A stretch of DNA of 64,000 nucleotides from Oscillospiraceae bacterium (GTDB lineage: Bacteria > Bacillota_A > Clostridia > Oscillospirales > WRJC01), in the NCBI GenBank assembly GCA_009782405.1, contig WRJC01000007.1, forward strand, positions 33,734 to 97,733, written 5' to 3'. Positions 9,423 through 18,515 of the stretch are shown piece by piece. Made by a program: the position numbers and the translations under genes. How positions within the stretch are numbered: position 1 is the stretch's first letter; every line of letters starts with the position of its first letter. Below the pieces are notes generated by a model, which saw only the letters and a program-made list of their open reading frames with translations, did no database searches and had not been told where the DNA came from.

Positions 9423-9686
9423 TTATTCGCTTATCCCTTTTTGGATCAATTCCACGAGCCCGCTGAGGGCTTCTTCTTCGTCCACCCCGTCTGATATCAG
9501 GGTTATCGTAGTCCCTTTGCCGATTCCGAGGGAAAGCACTCCGAGCAAGCTTTTCGCGTTGACCCTCCTGTCCCCTTTTTCGACCCATATCGAACTTTTG
9601 TAGGAATTGGACTTCTGGACAAAAAACGTAGCGGGCCGGGCGTGCAGCCCCACGCTATTATGAACTGTAACGTCTTTGGAAATCAT
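9423..9686 (-). CDS. HPr-family phosphocarrier protein
   Basis: HPr carries phosphate from enzyme I to PTS sugar permeases, and in Firmicutes serves catabolite control when phosphorylated on Ser46. The 87 residues keep the active-site His15 (NSVGLHARPAT, 10-20) and Ser46 within NAKSLLGVLSLGI (43-55). Because His15 is present it is HPr-like rather than Crh. It is not next to ptsI; instead it starts the uvrC-rsmD-coaD unit. The ATG has GGGAGCGG upstream. Confidence 0.93.
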   Translation of the reverse strand: MISKDVTVHNSVGLHARPATFFVQKSNSYKSSIWVEKGDRRVNAKSLLGVLSLGIGKGTTITLISDGVDEEEALSGLVELIQKGISE

Positions 9687-9727
9687 TGTTCACCGCTCCC
9701 GTATAATAAATAAATCGCCGATATTAT

Positions 9728-9756
9728 ATTTTAGCATAATTTTCGTTTTAAATCAA
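9728..9756 (-). promoter_or_regulatory. Promoter of the HPr-uvrC-rsmD-coaD unit
   Basis: Minus strand: TTGATT (9751-9756), 17-bp spacer, TAAAAT (9728-9733). Good sigma-A match about 40 bases before the HPr start codon. Confidence 0.7.
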
Positions 9757-9790
9757 TAGTTATTTTTTTGTTAATAATAATTTAACAAAT

Positions 9791-9812
9791 GGCGGATTGT
9801 CATTCGTCCGCC
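9791..9812 (-). terminator. Hairpin at the end of the ylxM-to-DUF4330 operon
   Basis: Inverted repeat GGCGGA (9791-9796) / TCCGCC (9807-9812) spans the stop codon of the last DUF4330 gene and is followed, in the minus direction, by an AT-rich tail. On the plus strand it is followed by a T-run. Plausible weak terminator. Confidence 0.5.
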
Positions 9813-10300
9813 TTTTTTATGCTTATAATCCGAACCCATCCTTCCAAATATCCGGTATGTATCAACATTTCTTTGTTTGGAGCCACGAAATAATTTCCAT
9901 TTATCATATATTCCCCATCCTTAGTGATCCTCCCCGTGCTCTTCATCACGCCTATCACGTCGATTTTCCCCGGCAATTCGGTTTCCACTATGTTGCCGTT
10001 CAAATCGGTCACATAATCGATCGCGGGATTTCTGATGTCGAGTATTTCCTTTATCTCCCCGATTTTCACGCTGTCGATGTTTATGTAAAAAGCCACCCCG
10101 GGTTCAAAATATTTCTGGGAGGCTTCCTGTATGGCCCAGCCCGAAATGAATTCGATTTCGAATGTTTCGCCGTTGGCGTTGAGGTTTATCGTGTCGGCGA
10201 GGTTGTACCTCATAGCGATCCCCACGAGAGCCGCGGCTATGAACAAAATTATGATCAAGTCTATTATGTTGAATCTCGGTTTTTTTTCTTTGTTATTCAT
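9800..10300 (-). CDS. DUF4330-type single-pass membrane protein (second copy)
   Basis: A 166-residue protein of unknown function, matching in shape the DUF4330 proteins of Firmicutes. A short basic leader, then RFNIIDLIIILFIAAALVGI (about 9-28) as a single membrane anchor, then an extracytoplasmic beta-rich domain. It is a paralogue of the gene just upstream: both start with a basic tail, FNIID and a membrane helix. The ATG at 10300 overlaps the stop of the upstream copy by 8 bp and has GAGGGG upstream; an earlier start at 10333 would only add residues overlapping that gene. Last gene of the operon. Confidence 0.7.
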   Translation of the reverse strand: MNNKEKKPRFNIIDLIIILFIAAALVGIAMRYNLADTINLNANGETFEIEFISGWAIQEASQKYFEPGVAFYINIDSVKIGEIKEILDIRNPAIDYVTDLNGNIVETELPGKIDVIGVMKSTGRITKDGEYMINGNYFVAPNKEMLIHTGYLEGWVRIISIKKADE

Positions 10301-10847
10301 CGATCGGATTCCCCTCCTCGTCTGTTTCCACAAGGGATGTGCAGGTTCCGTAACTCACGAGATACGGAGTCCTGAAGTTTATCTGTATGCCCACCATGAT
10401 GGTTTCGCCGTTCACCACAAATTTTATCTTGTCTTTTTTGCATTTGGCCAATACCGTTATCACCACTTTGGAAAAATCGGGATACAGCGTTTCTTTCACG
10501 ATTCCCGTTTCCAAATCGGTCGTGAGCGAAATGGCATCGGTTATTTTTATGTCCTGGATTTCGCCCAAATCGTTTGTCCTGATGCTTTCTATTATTTTCG
10601 TCCCCTTCGTTATCAGATGCGCGGAGGAAAGGAAATCGTTTTTGATCGGGTTTATTTCGATGGTGTACAGTATATTGGACGTTTCGCCGCCCCCGAAAAT
10701 ATCGTTTCCGAGCATGATATAGACAAGCAGGGAAACCGCCGCGATGATTATGGCTATGAGCACAAAATCAATGATGTTGAATCTGTACGCCTTTTTTTGC
10801 GGCGCACGCGCCTGTTCCGAAAATTTTCCGCTATTCATTTTTGGCAC
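10293..10847 (-). CDS. DUF4330-type single-pass membrane protein (first copy)
   Basis: A 184-residue paralogue of the following gene, with a basic leader, YRFNIIDFVLIAIIIAAVSL as membrane anchor (about 22-41), then a presumably external domain. The family has no assigned function. Tandem pairs downstream of cell-envelope genes suggest an envelope role, which is inference only. Its start overlaps the 3' end of the methyltransferase gene by 17 bp, and it overlaps the next copy by 8 bp, so the three genes are tightly coupled. Confidence 0.7.
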   Translation of the reverse strand: MPKMNSGKFSEQARAPQKKAYRFNIIDFVLIAIIIAAVSLLVYIMLGNDIFGGGETSNILYTIEINPIKNDFLSSAHLITKGTKIIESIRTNDLGEIQDIKITDAISLTTDLETGIVKETLYPDFSKVVITVLAKCKKDKIKFVVNGETIMVGIQINFRTPYLVSYGTCTSLVETDEEGNPIDE

Positions 10848-11682
10848 TCACCTCTTTAATATTTACATTTCCGCATTGCTTTTTTATGGCGCACACTACC
10901 ATTCTCGTAAAAAATTCTTTCAAAACCGGAATTTTCGCAAATTTCTCTTCCCTGTAGTATTCCATTTCCAAATTCAAATCCGCGATCAGTTTTTTGAATT
11001 TTTTTATCGTCATTTTGTTTATGTACGAAAAATATTCTTCGCCGTTTTCCCGCTTGGATATTCTGAAGCTGATCCGCTTTTCGCCGTCCGGCAGTTCCCC
11101 CACCAATTTTTTGTATGCCCGTATCAAGGATTTCTGCCCGAAAAACAAATGTACCCAGGGGATCCCGATCGCATCGGACAAATGCGCGCCATACGGGTGG
11201 TTATACGGCGGAAAATTTACATACAGCCGCCCCCCGCCGGCCAACACCCTCATGCATTCGCGCAAAACGGCGGCAGGGTCGCCCACGTGCTCCATCGCGT
11301 CGTTGATAATTATCGAATCAAAACATCCGTCACCAAACGGCATTTTGGCCGCATCCCCCGGCGCGAACTCGAACTTTCCCGAAAGGCTCAGTTTGTCGGC
11401 GAGTTCCGCAGAGTCCTTTGCATAGCTTTCCATGATGTCCATTCCTGTCACGCGCTTCGCCCCGATTGAAGCGTAATACAGCGACTTGCCTCCCGCCCCG
11501 CACCCGACGTCCAAAACATTTTTGTCTTTGAACATTTCGTCGCGGGTGTAGCGTTTCAAATAAAATGCGATTGTGCGCTCCCCATTTTCGAATTGCCACT
11601 CTGCATAGGTTTTTTCTCCGTTTTGCTGCATATTGAACGGGTGCGCCGGCTTTTTGAACAATTTGTTTATTGAAAGCAGCAT
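10831..11682 (-). CDS. Class I SAM-dependent methyltransferase
   Basis: The 283-residue protein has the SAM-binding motif VLDVGCGAGGKSLYYASIGA (56-75), an acidic GMDI strand end, and the motif IIINDAMEHVGDP (post-motif typical of UbiE/COQ5-like methyltransferases). The substrate cannot be read from sequence. Lying behind an O-antigen-ligase-like protein and MurJ, it may act on a surface glycan or lipid precursor (inference). The start at 11682 has a GGGGGGG tract just upstream; a start at 11712 would overlap the previous gene and lacks a clear ribosome binding site. Confidence 0.8.
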   Translation of the reverse strand: MLLSINKLFKKPAHPFNMQQNGEKTYAEWQFENGERTIAFYLKRYTRDEMFKDKNVLDVGCGAGGKSLYYASIGAKRVTGMDIMESYAKDSAELADKLSLSGKFEFAPGDAAKMPFGDGCFDSIIINDAMEHVGDPAAVLRECMRVLAGGGRLYVNFPPYNHPYGAHLSDAIGIPWVHLFFGQKSLIRAYKKLVGELPDGEKRISFRISKRENGEEYFSYINKMTIKKFKKLIADLNLEMEYYREEKFAKIPVLKEFFTRMVVCAIKKQCGNVNIKEVSAKNE

Positions 11683-11695
11683 TTCCCCCCCTGCG

Positions 11696-13651
11696 TCAAA
11701 CGCGATCGCCATCGGCGTTATCCGGGATTTGGTTTTTTTGCCCGAAACGGCAAATTGCGGCAGTTATGGAAACGACCAGCCAAAACATCAGGTAAACCCT
11801 GTAGTTGTACCAAACATAATCCGTGAATCCGTTGAGCAAAAACCCGGCCACCGCGCAAAGCCCCCCCGCCGCCAGCAACTTGATATATTTTTCCTCCGTT
11901 TTTTTTATCGCTGTGAAACAGTATTGCAAAATGAAAAATGCCGCAAGCAAAAAGACGGCGAGGCCGACAATCCCGAGCTCGACGCAAATCTGCAAATACA
12001 AGTTGTGGCTGTGGGGCGCGTTTTCGATTCCCGCGAGCGAATATTCGGGATATACCAGCTTGAAAGCCGGCTGCCCTACCCCGATGCCCCAAAACATATG
12101 GTCTTTTATCATTTTCATCGTGGCTTGCCATATAGAGACCCTGTAAGAAGTGGAAGTGTCCGCGATGTCGCCTATTGTGGCGATCCTTTGTACGATGGAG
12201 TTCGGCAAAACCGCCGGGGCGAAGGGCACAAGAAGCAAAATTCCGAGATAAGCCACTATCGCCTTCTTGTTCATTATGACGAACAGCATCAGCAAAGCGA
12301 ATATGATCCCGATCCACGAACCCCTAGACCAAGTATAGATGAGGCAAACTGCGGCAAGAAGAGTATAGGCCGCATAGGGCGCGGCTTTTTTGGCGCTGCC
12401 CGCGATAAAAATCGAAACTATCATGAATGGTATCACGAGTATGAGGTATTCGGCCAGCACGTTCGGATTTTCGAGAGTCGAAACCACCCGCCCCGAAATA
12501 TCCGAAAACATGCTCGAGTCCTGCCATGTCCTGTCCGCGACCCCGAAATAATTCTGGTATATCCCGTAAGCTGCCACTATCACCCCCGAGAACATCAGGG
12601 CGGACACGCATCTTTGTATCATTTCTTTTGACCTTATCATGTTGACTGCCGCGAAATATATCAAAGTAAAGCACAAATACATCAACGCGGGCCTCAAGCT
12701 CCCGCTTTTCGCCACGGAAACCGCCCCGCCGAAAAATATCAATGCGCAAAACAACAAAACGAAAAAATCCAAGATCCCAAATTCGAACGTGCGCTTTCCC
12801 CTGATCAGCTTCAAAAAATAGCAGAGCGAAATCAAAACGCAAGGCCCCCCTCCGGTCAGGACCAAGCCTCCGGGCGGCAAAAACGGCACCGCCGCCAAAA
12901 ACAGCAGGAGCCCCGCTTCGGGACAGCACAAAACCGAATAAAGCAGGGCCGCGGCCGCGAATGCGGCGCACAAGGCCGTGAGGGAACCCAGCGGAGTTTT
13001 TATGAAGTATGTCATGATCCCTATCGCCATGCCGAGCGAAAAGCATATGATCTTTATCGTTCTCGGATTGCGCCCGGAGGCAATTTTCGGACTTTCGCTT
13101 TTTTCGGGAAACCTCAAAAACTTGAAGAAAAGGGCGTTGCATATAAAACTGCCGTACAGCGAGTCGTACAGCGACTGCTTGCCGAAGATGACAAGCAAGG
13201 CGGAAAAAGCCGTCAGGGCGATTCCCGCGATCAAATCGATCAACATAGTACCCGGGTCTTTTTGCACATATACTTTGATCAAATACATGAGCGAAGAATA
13301 AAACCCAAGGGATGCAAAAAACATCCCGACGGTGCCCAGATTCGCGGACAATATCCTGTCGACCGCTTTTTTTATCCCGCGTATGGCCACGCTGCGTTCG
13401 CATTTGCCTATTATCGATTTCTTCAATTTCCTCACCGGGATTTTTACCCGGCTCGGCTCATATCCCTGGAATGTTTTGTAAAAAAAAGATTTTTCGTAGC
13501 GCTTCATGGAATTTTCATATCCCGTAAACATAAAAGCCGCAAAGCCCGCGCCTATTTTTCTGTGCATCCAGTCCGCGACAAAAAACAAGAATTTTAAAAT
13601 TATGCTGGTTTTGAATATATTTTTCTTTTTTTTCTTAGGTTCATTCGTCAA
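11696..13651 (-). CDS. O-antigen ligase/polymerase-like membrane protein (Wzy_C family)
   Basis: A 651-residue polytopic protein with roughly a dozen hydrophobic segments starting near residue 125, and a long basic N-terminal cytoplasmic region of about 120 residues. The region around TWSRGSWIGIIFALLMLF and the later GVGQPAFKLVYPEYS...ENAPHSHNLYLQICVELGIVG matches the Wzy_C (O-antigen ligase-like) signature with HSHNLYLQ. Such enzymes join or polymerise lipid-linked surface glycans outside the membrane. It follows murJ by 8 bp and precedes a methyltransferase, so an envelope-glycan role is likely. The acceptor is unknown. Confidence 0.8.
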   Translation of the reverse strand: MTNEPKKKKKNIFKTSIILKFLFFVADWMHRKIGAGFAAFMFTGYENSMKRYEKSFFYKTFQGYEPSRVKIPVRKLKKSIIGKCERSVAIRGIKKAVDRILSANLGTVGMFFASLGFYSSLMYLIKVYVQKDPGTMLIDLIAGIALTAFSALLVIFGKQSLYDSLYGSFICNALFFKFLRFPEKSESPKIASGRNPRTIKIICFSLGMAIGIMTYFIKTPLGSLTALCAAFAAAALLYSVLCCPEAGLLLFLAAVPFLPPGGLVLTGGGPCVLISLCYFLKLIRGKRTFEFGILDFFVLLFCALIFFGGAVSVAKSGSLRPALMYLCFTLIYFAAVNMIRSKEMIQRCVSALMFSGVIVAAYGIYQNYFGVADRTWQDSSMFSDISGRVVSTLENPNVLAEYLILVIPFMIVSIFIAGSAKKAAPYAAYTLLAAVCLIYTWSRGSWIGIIFALLMLFVIMNKKAIVAYLGILLLVPFAPAVLPNSIVQRIATIGDIADTSTSYRVSIWQATMKMIKDHMFWGIGVGQPAFKLVYPEYSLAGIENAPHSHNLYLQICVELGIVGLAVFLLAAFFILQYCFTAIKKTEEKYIKLLAAGGLCAVAGFLLNGFTDYVWYNYRVYLMFWLVVSITAAICRFGQKNQIPDNADGDRV

Positions 13652-13659
13652 ATTTCAAA

Positions 13660-15225
13660 TCAGCTCCTGTTCTTTTTCAAAATTTTCATCAGCATTTTCG
13701 CTTCTTGCGTTCCCAAAACCAAATTGGAGCCTATATAAAACACCGCCCCTGCAAGCGTAATCCCCCCCGCAACCGCAATATTTTTTAAAATATCCGATTC
13801 GAATGCATTGTTTCCTATCAAATGGTATAATGCCTGGACAGCTGTTGTCATTATGCACGAACTCAAAAGTATTTTTGCGGCATTCGCCAAAAATTTTTTG
13901 TCCAGCGCCCCGCTTACCTTGATTTTCAGCGCAGCAAGCAAAATAACTGCCGCCACGCTTTGGCAGATCAAAACGGAAAGCGCGATATAGGAGGGCGCAA
14001 GCCCCAGATGCGATATGAAAACCCTGCACATCAAAAAATTTGCCGCTATGCCCGCAAGCGCCGCAATCATGGGAAACTTGACTGATTTTTTGGAATAGAA
14101 CACGCGGTTTGTTATTTCTATCACGGAAAACATAACCATCGAGGGCGCGAGCATGGAAAACATTTCGGCAGTCGACGCCGCGAGTTCCGGCGTAAATTTC
14201 ATGCGCATGAAGATGACCGCTATCGCCTCCCTCCTGAGCCCGTAACACAGGCAGGCCACCGGGACGATCACGAAACACGCCGCCGACAAACCCGTTTTTG
14301 CGATTTCCGCGAATTTTTTTTCGTTTTCGGCGTTTTGCGCGAGTTTCGGGAATATGTAGTTGCATATCCCATAAGTCAGAATCCCGGTGATTATCAAAAA
14401 CAGCTGCCACGAATTGGTGAAAGAGGCCACCGCCGCATCGCCGTTTTCGCACAAAGTCGAAAAATGGAGCCCTATCTGTTTTCCCAAAGGCACAAGCCAA
14501 GCGCCCGCCATAATCGGGGGGGCCAATTTCAAGCACTTTGCCAAAGCCGGATTTCTGAAATCAATTATTATCCTATACTTGTATTTTTTTTTGGCCAGCG
14601 GCGCGACGAGAGTGAGCAGCTGGACCGCCCAAGAAACCAAATAGGCCCAAGCGAGCCCGTAAACCCCGAAATGGTTGTTCAAAAATAAAAAATATGCCAC
14701 CACTCCGAAATTCGAAACCGCCGAAACCAGCGCGGGAGCGATGAATTCGCCTTTCGATTGCAAAATCCCCGTCAGGCTGTATACCGCCCCGGTAAATACG
14801 ATCATCGGAAACAAAATTTTAAGCAAACCCGAAGCCAGCTCCAACGTTTCGTCGTCCACTCTGGCGACTATGCCCACTATTTGCTTTGAGAACACGATGC
14901 CCAAAAAAGCCAAAATCCCCGAAGCGAGCAAAACCGTGTTGACAAATATGCCCGAAAATTTTTCGGCTTCTTTTTCCGATTCCTCGTTATTGAAATCAAA
15001 GGAATTGTACGCGGGGATGAAAACGCCCAAAATCGCCGCTCCGAACAATATATCGAAAAAATCGAGCGGTATGTTCAACGCCACCGAAAAAGCGGTGTTT
15101 TGCCTTGTGCCGCCATAAAGCGCCGCCATTAAAACCTGTCTCGCGAGCCCTAAAATTTTGGAAAAAGCGGTCGCAGCTATAATCAAAGACACCGTTTTCG
15201 CGGCTTTTTTGTCTTCGTCAATCAT
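13660..15225 (-). CDS. murJ: Lipid II flippase MurJ (MviN family)
   Basis: MurJ moves lipid II to the outer face of the membrane. From ATG 15225 the protein has 521 residues and about 14 membrane segments, beginning with TVSLIIAATAFSKILGLARQ and ALYGGTRQNTAFSVALNIP, the MviN/MurJ N-terminal hallmark. The ATG overlaps the trmD stop as ATGA; the longer frame up to 15294 would run into trmD and is rejected. Position behind trmD is unusual: rplS often follows trmD in Firmicutes, and here envelope genes do instead. Confidence 0.9.
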   Translation of the reverse strand: MIDEDKKAAKTVSLIIAATAFSKILGLARQVLMAALYGGTRQNTAFSVALNIPLDFFDILFGAAILGVFIPAYNSFDFNNEESEKEAEKFSGIFVNTVLLASGILAFLGIVFSKQIVGIVARVDDETLELASGLLKILFPMIVFTGAVYSLTGILQSKGEFIAPALVSAVSNFGVVAYFLFLNNHFGVYGLAWAYLVSWAVQLLTLVAPLAKKKYKYRIIIDFRNPALAKCLKLAPPIMAGAWLVPLGKQIGLHFSTLCENGDAAVASFTNSWQLFLIITGILTYGICNYIFPKLAQNAENEKKFAEIAKTGLSAACFVIVPVACLCYGLRREAIAVIFMRMKFTPELAASTAEMFSMLAPSMVMFSVIEITNRVFYSKKSVKFPMIAALAGIAANFLMCRVFISHLGLAPSYIALSVLICQSVAAVILLAALKIKVSGALDKKFLANAAKILLSSCIMTTAVQALYHLIGNNAFESDILKNIAVAGGITLAGAVFYIGSNLVLGTQEAKMLMKILKKNRS

Positions 15226-15986
15226 ATAAAACCATTTTCTTTCAAAAATTCGATGCCGCTTTTGTCCAAATTGCCGAGATTTTTTTTCAGCCACGCCTCA
15301 AGCAGGTCGGGCCGGCGCAGCGCAGTCAGCAAAACCGATTGCTCCCACCGCCACTTCTCTATTTTTGCGTGGTGCCCGGAAACCAAGACTTCCGGAACCG
15401 TCCTTCCCATGAACTCAAATGGCTTGGTGTACTGCGGGTATTCCAAAAGCCCCGAACTTATGCTTTCTTTTTGATGGCATTCGGGATCGCTCAAAACCCC
15501 TTCTGCAAGCCTGGCCACGCAGTCGGCCAAAATCGCGCAGGGAAGCTCCCCTCCGGTCAAAACATAGTCACCTATGGATATTTCCTCATCTGCCACTTCG
15601 TCCAGCGCCCTCTGGTCAACTCCCTCGTAGCGCCCGCAGATTATTATCAAATCCGTGTATTTTACCAGTTCTTCGGCTTTTTTTTGCGTCAGAAGGCTCC
15701 CTTTGGGGGACATGTACACCGTCCTGATTTTTTTTTCGCCATCCTCGCCGCCGATTTTTTCGCAAATCGCCTTCCAGCAGGAATATATGGGGGCGGCGGT
15801 GAGCAGCATGCCCATGCCCCCCCCGTAAACCGTGTCGTCCACGGTTCCGTGCTTGTTGTCCGAAAAATCCCGAAGCTGGCTATAGTCTATTTTGATGAAT
15901 CCTTTTTTTTCGCCGCGCCCGATTATGCTCTCGCTCAAAACGGATTTTATCATTTCGGGGAAAAGGGTTATAATATGAAACCGCAT
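15222..15986 (-). CDS. trmD: tRNA (guanine(37)-N(1))-methyltransferase TrmD
   Basis: TrmD makes m1G37 in tRNAs to prevent +1 frameshifting. The 254 residues start MRFHIITLFPEMI (family hallmark) and include DDTVYGGGMGMLL, the trefoil-knot SAM site with ICGRYEGVDQRALDEVADEE and ISIGDYVLTGGELP, and the C-terminal SGHHAKIEKWRWEQS helix. It starts 6 bp after the rimM stop and overlaps murJ as ATGA. Confidence 0.97.
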   Translation of the reverse strand: MRFHIITLFPEMIKSVLSESIIGRGEKKGFIKIDYSQLRDFSDNKHGTVDDTVYGGGMGMLLTAAPIYSCWKAICEKIGGEDGEKKIRTVYMSPKGSLLTQKKAEELVKYTDLIIICGRYEGVDQRALDEVADEEISIGDYVLTGGELPCAILADCVARLAEGVLSDPECHQKESISSGLLEYPQYTKPFEFMGRTVPEVLVSGHHAKIEKWRWEQSVLLTALRRPDLLEAWLKKNLGNLDKSGIEFLKENGFI

Positions 15987-15991
15987 ATATT

Positions 15992-16510
15992 TTAGAACAT
16001 TCCCTCTATCGGAGCCACGAATATGCCTTCGGCCAGGTTCGCCTTTTTTATGAAAGCCGGGACGTTTGGGATCATGACTTCTTTGTTTTTGTTGTTTTTT
16101 TCGATGGTTTCGGTTTTGACCACGTAAATGTCGCCGGCGCCGTTGTCGAAGACATCTGAAAGGGTTCCGTATTTTTCGCCCGTTTCATGGTCAAATACGG
16201 GAAGCCCTATCATGTCGCTCACGAAATAAGTGCCTTCGCCGAGGTTCGCGTCCTGTTTTTTCGCGTACAAAATTTTGTTTTTGAGCGTATTTACGGCTTC
16301 CTCGCTCTCAACCCCCTTGAAGGAAGCGATCAGCATATTGTTTGCAACTCTCATTTTTTCGACAAACAGGCAGTTTTCGCCGTTTTCATCGAGATAAAAA
16401 ACCTCAAACCTCAGCAGGAATTCGGGAGTGTCGCACCAGCTTTGAATTTTTGCCTCTCCCCGGAAAGAATGCGCCGAAGTTATTTTCCCCGCTTTTATAT
16501 ATTCGCCCAT
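15992..16510 (-). CDS. rimM: Ribosome maturation factor RimM
   Basis: RimM assists 30S maturation and binds S19. The 172 residues show the N-terminal RimM beta-barrel (KAGKITSAHSFRGEAKIQ, GxVGxxHGxxGE-like but with S-A-H-S) and a PRC-barrel C-terminal half (ISDMIGLPVFDHETGEKYGT and YVVKTE...VMIPNVPAFI). It lies between khpA (6 bp) and trmD (6 bp) in the conserved rpsP operon. Confidence 0.93.
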   Translation of the reverse strand: MGEYIKAGKITSAHSFRGEAKIQSWCDTPEFLLRFEVFYLDENGENCLFVEKMRVANNMLIASFKGVESEEAVNTLKNKILYAKKQDANLGEGTYFVSDMIGLPVFDHETGEKYGTLSDVFDNGAGDIYVVKTETIEKNNKNKEVMIPNVPAFIKKANLAEGIFVAPIEGMF

Positions 16511-16515
16511 ATCGC

Positions 16516-16758
16516 TTACACTATGTCGATCGAAACTTTTTTGTTTTCAATGTTCGCATATGCTTTGACCAGCACCCGGATTGCCTTCGCTATCTTGCCT
16601 TTCTTCCCGATCACTTTTCCCATATTTTCCTTGTTCACGGAAAGTTCCAAAATCGTCACTCCGTCTTTTTCTTTCTCGGTTATGTCTATCCTCGAATCAT
16701 CCCCGATTATCGCGGCTATTATATCCCGTAAAATTGCTTCCAAAATTTCTTCCCCCAA
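16516..16758 (-). CDS. khpA: KH-domain RNA-binding protein KhpA (YlqC)
   Basis: An 80-residue single type-I KH domain protein with the GXXG loop as VIGKKGKIAKAIRVLV (about 54-69). KhpA, with KhpB/EloR, binds RNA and influences cell division and length in Gram-positive bacteria. The start is not ATG: TTG at 16758, or more likely TTG at 16743, which sits 5-8 bases behind GGGGGAAG. It is in its usual place between rpsP and rimM. Confidence 0.92.
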   Translation of the reverse strand: MGEEILEAILRDIIAAIIGDDSRIDITEKEKDGVTILELSVNKENMGKVIGKKGKIAKAIRVLVKAYANIENKKVSIDIV

Positions 16759-16778
16759 GCGTCATAAATTTTTGCGGA

Positions 16779-17024
16779 TTACTGCAGGACGCCGCTTTTT
16801 TTAAGCAAGCTTTTGACCGTTTCGGTGGCCTGCGCGCCGCTTGCGATCCATTTTTTCGCTTTTTCCCCATCCACGTTTATCTCGGCAGGCTCCGACAGAG
16901 GGTTGTAGAAACCTATTTCCTCGATGAACCTGCCGTCGCGGGGATACCTCGAATCCGCCACGACTATCCTGTAAAATGGGGCTTTTTTCGCGCCCATCCT
17001 CCTGAGTCTGATTTTGACAGCCAT
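16779..17024 (-). CDS. rpsP: 30S ribosomal protein S16
   Basis: The 81-residue S16 starts [20 protein letters not shown] and contains [22 protein letters not shown], both diagnostic. The ATG at 17024 has AAGGAGGA upstream with 9-base spacing; the longer frame up to 17057 adds residues upstream of the ribosome binding site and is rejected. It follows ffh by about 70 bp, a conserved neighbourhood. Confidence 0.97.
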   Translation of the reverse strand: MAVKIRLRRMGAKKAPFYRIVVADSRYPRDGRFIEEIGFYNPLSEPAEINVDGEKAKKWIASGAQATETVKSLLKKSGVLQ

Positions 17025-17093
17025 TTTTGTTTTTTCCTCCTTGCAAAATAAATCCAAATTTTTATATAATAAATTTTCATTTATTAACTTAAT

Positions 17094-18425
17094 TTAAAAG
17101 GGCATCCCGATTTTCCCGAATTTTTTCTTTTTGCCTCCGCCGAGAAACTGCTTCATCATCTTGTTCGTCTGGTCGAATTGCTTGAGCAGTTTGTTCACTT
17201 CTTCTATGTTCGTGCCGCTTCCCGCCGCTATCCTTTTTTTGCGCGAAGAGTTTATTATATCCGGGTAATCTTTTTCTTTTTTAGTCATTGATTTTATTAT
17301 CGCCTCCGTTTTTGCGATCTGCCTTTCGTCGATTTTCGCGTCTTTGAGCGCGCCCGGCTTTATTCCCGGCATCATGGCCAAAATCTGTTCCATCGAACCC
17401 ATTTTTTTTGTCTGCTCGAACACATCCAGATAATCATCCAAGCCAAACGACTGTTCCCTGAGTTTTTTTTCAAGCTCTTCGGCTTTTTTTTCGTCGATGG
17501 CGGCCTGGGCCTTGTCCACCAGCGTCAGTATGTCGCCCATCCCGAGTATGCGCGAGGCCATCCTGTCCGGAAAAAATTCTTCGAGCGCGTCGATTTTCTC
17601 CCCCATGCCCACGAACTTTATCGGTTTTCCGGTTATGTACCGCACTGACAGCGCCGCGCCGCCCCTCGTGTCCCCGTCGAGCTTTGTGAGCACCACGCCG
17701 GTTATGTCCAGCATGTTGTTGAATGTCTCGGCCACGTTTACGGATTCCTGGCCTATCATGGCGTCGATGACAAGAAGTATCTCGTGGGGATTTACCGCCG
17801 CTTTCATTCTTTTCAATTCGTCCATCAGGGTTTCGTCGATTTGCAAGCGGCCCGCCGTGTCGATCAGCACCATGTCGTTTCCGTTTTGTTTCGCGTTTTT
17901 CACGCTCTGCTCCGCGATTTTCACGGGGTCATTTTCCCCCGGGGCCGAAAAACACGGGACTCCCGCCTTTTCGGCTACGATTTCAAGCTGCCTGACCGCC
18001 GCGGGCCTGTAAACGTCACAAGCCGCGAGAAGCGGTTTTTTGTTTTCTTTTTTAAGCATGAGCGCGAGCTTGGCCGCGTGAGTGGTTTTCCCCGCCCCGT
18101 TGAGCCCCACCAGCATGACCACGGTGGGCGGGTTTGAGGCTATTTTTATTTTTTCCTGCTTTCCGCCCATTATTTTGGTCATTTCCTCGTCCACTATTTT
18201 GACCACTTGGTGGCCGGGCTGGATGCTTTCGAGCACTTCGGCGCCCACCGCCCGTTCGGTCACGCGGTTCACGAATTCTTTTGCCACTTTGTAATTCACG
18301 TCGGCTTCCAAAAGCGCCATTCTTATCTCGCGCATGCCTTCTTTCACGTCGGCCGCCGTGAGTTTGCCTTTGTTGCGGAATTTTTTGAATGCCGCGCCCA
18401 TTTTTTCCATCAATCCATCAAACAT
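17094..18425 (-). CDS. ffh: Signal recognition particle protein Ffh (SRP54)
   Basis: Ffh with 4.5S RNA targets ribosomes making membrane and secreted proteins to FtsY. The 443 residues have the N domain, the G domain with GLNGAGKTTHAAK (107-119), DTAGRLQID and LTKLDGDTRGGAALS, and a Met-rich M domain (MASRILGMGDILTL, KMGSMEQILAMMPG) ending in Gly-Lys. ATG 18425 lies 10 bases behind GGAGG; a TTG two codons earlier is less likely. ylxM is upstream, separated by an 80-bp inverted-repeat spacer. Confidence 0.96.
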   Translation of the reverse strand: MFDGLMEKMGAAFKKFRNKGKLTAADVKEGMREIRMALLEADVNYKVAKEFVNRVTERAVGAEVLESIQPGHQVVKIVDEEMTKIMGGKQEKIKIASNPPTVVMLVGLNGAGKTTHAAKLALMLKKENKKPLLAACDVYRPAAVRQLEIVAEKAGVPCFSAPGENDPVKIAEQSVKNAKQNGNDMVLIDTAGRLQIDETLMDELKRMKAAVNPHEILLVIDAMIGQESVNVAETFNNMLDITGVVLTKLDGDTRGGAALSVRYITGKPIKFVGMGEKIDALEEFFPDRMASRILGMGDILTLVDKAQAAIDEKKAEELEKKLREQSFGLDDYLDVFEQTKKMGSMEQILAMMPGIKPGALKDAKIDERQIAKTEAIIKSMTKKEKDYPDIINSSRKKRIAAGSGTNIEEVNKLLKQFDQTNKMMKQFLGGGKKKKFGKIGMPF

Positions 18426-18447
18426 ACGCAAAAAACCTCCGGTTTTT

Positions 18448-18515
18448 TAGTTGTCAGTTTTCAGTTGTCAGCGGAACGAAGGAAACGAAAACTACTAACT
18501 ATTAACTGACAACTA
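18448..18515. repeat. Inverted repeat between ylxM and ffh
   Basis: TAGTTGTCAGTT (18448-18459) and AACTGACAACTA (18504-18515) form perfect 12-bp arms around a 44-base loop. A further partial copy, TCAGTTGTCAG, lies at 18461-18471. The right arm supplies the ylxM stop codon (TAG on the minus strand). It resembles short dispersed intergenic repeats rather than a terminator, since it has no T-tract. Confidence 0.7.

Noticed and set aside
12324..13403. Minus-strand alternative frame inside the O-antigen-ligase-like gene
   Set aside because: Arg/His-rich translation without membrane segments; the other frame shows regular hydrophobic helices and the Wzy_C motif.
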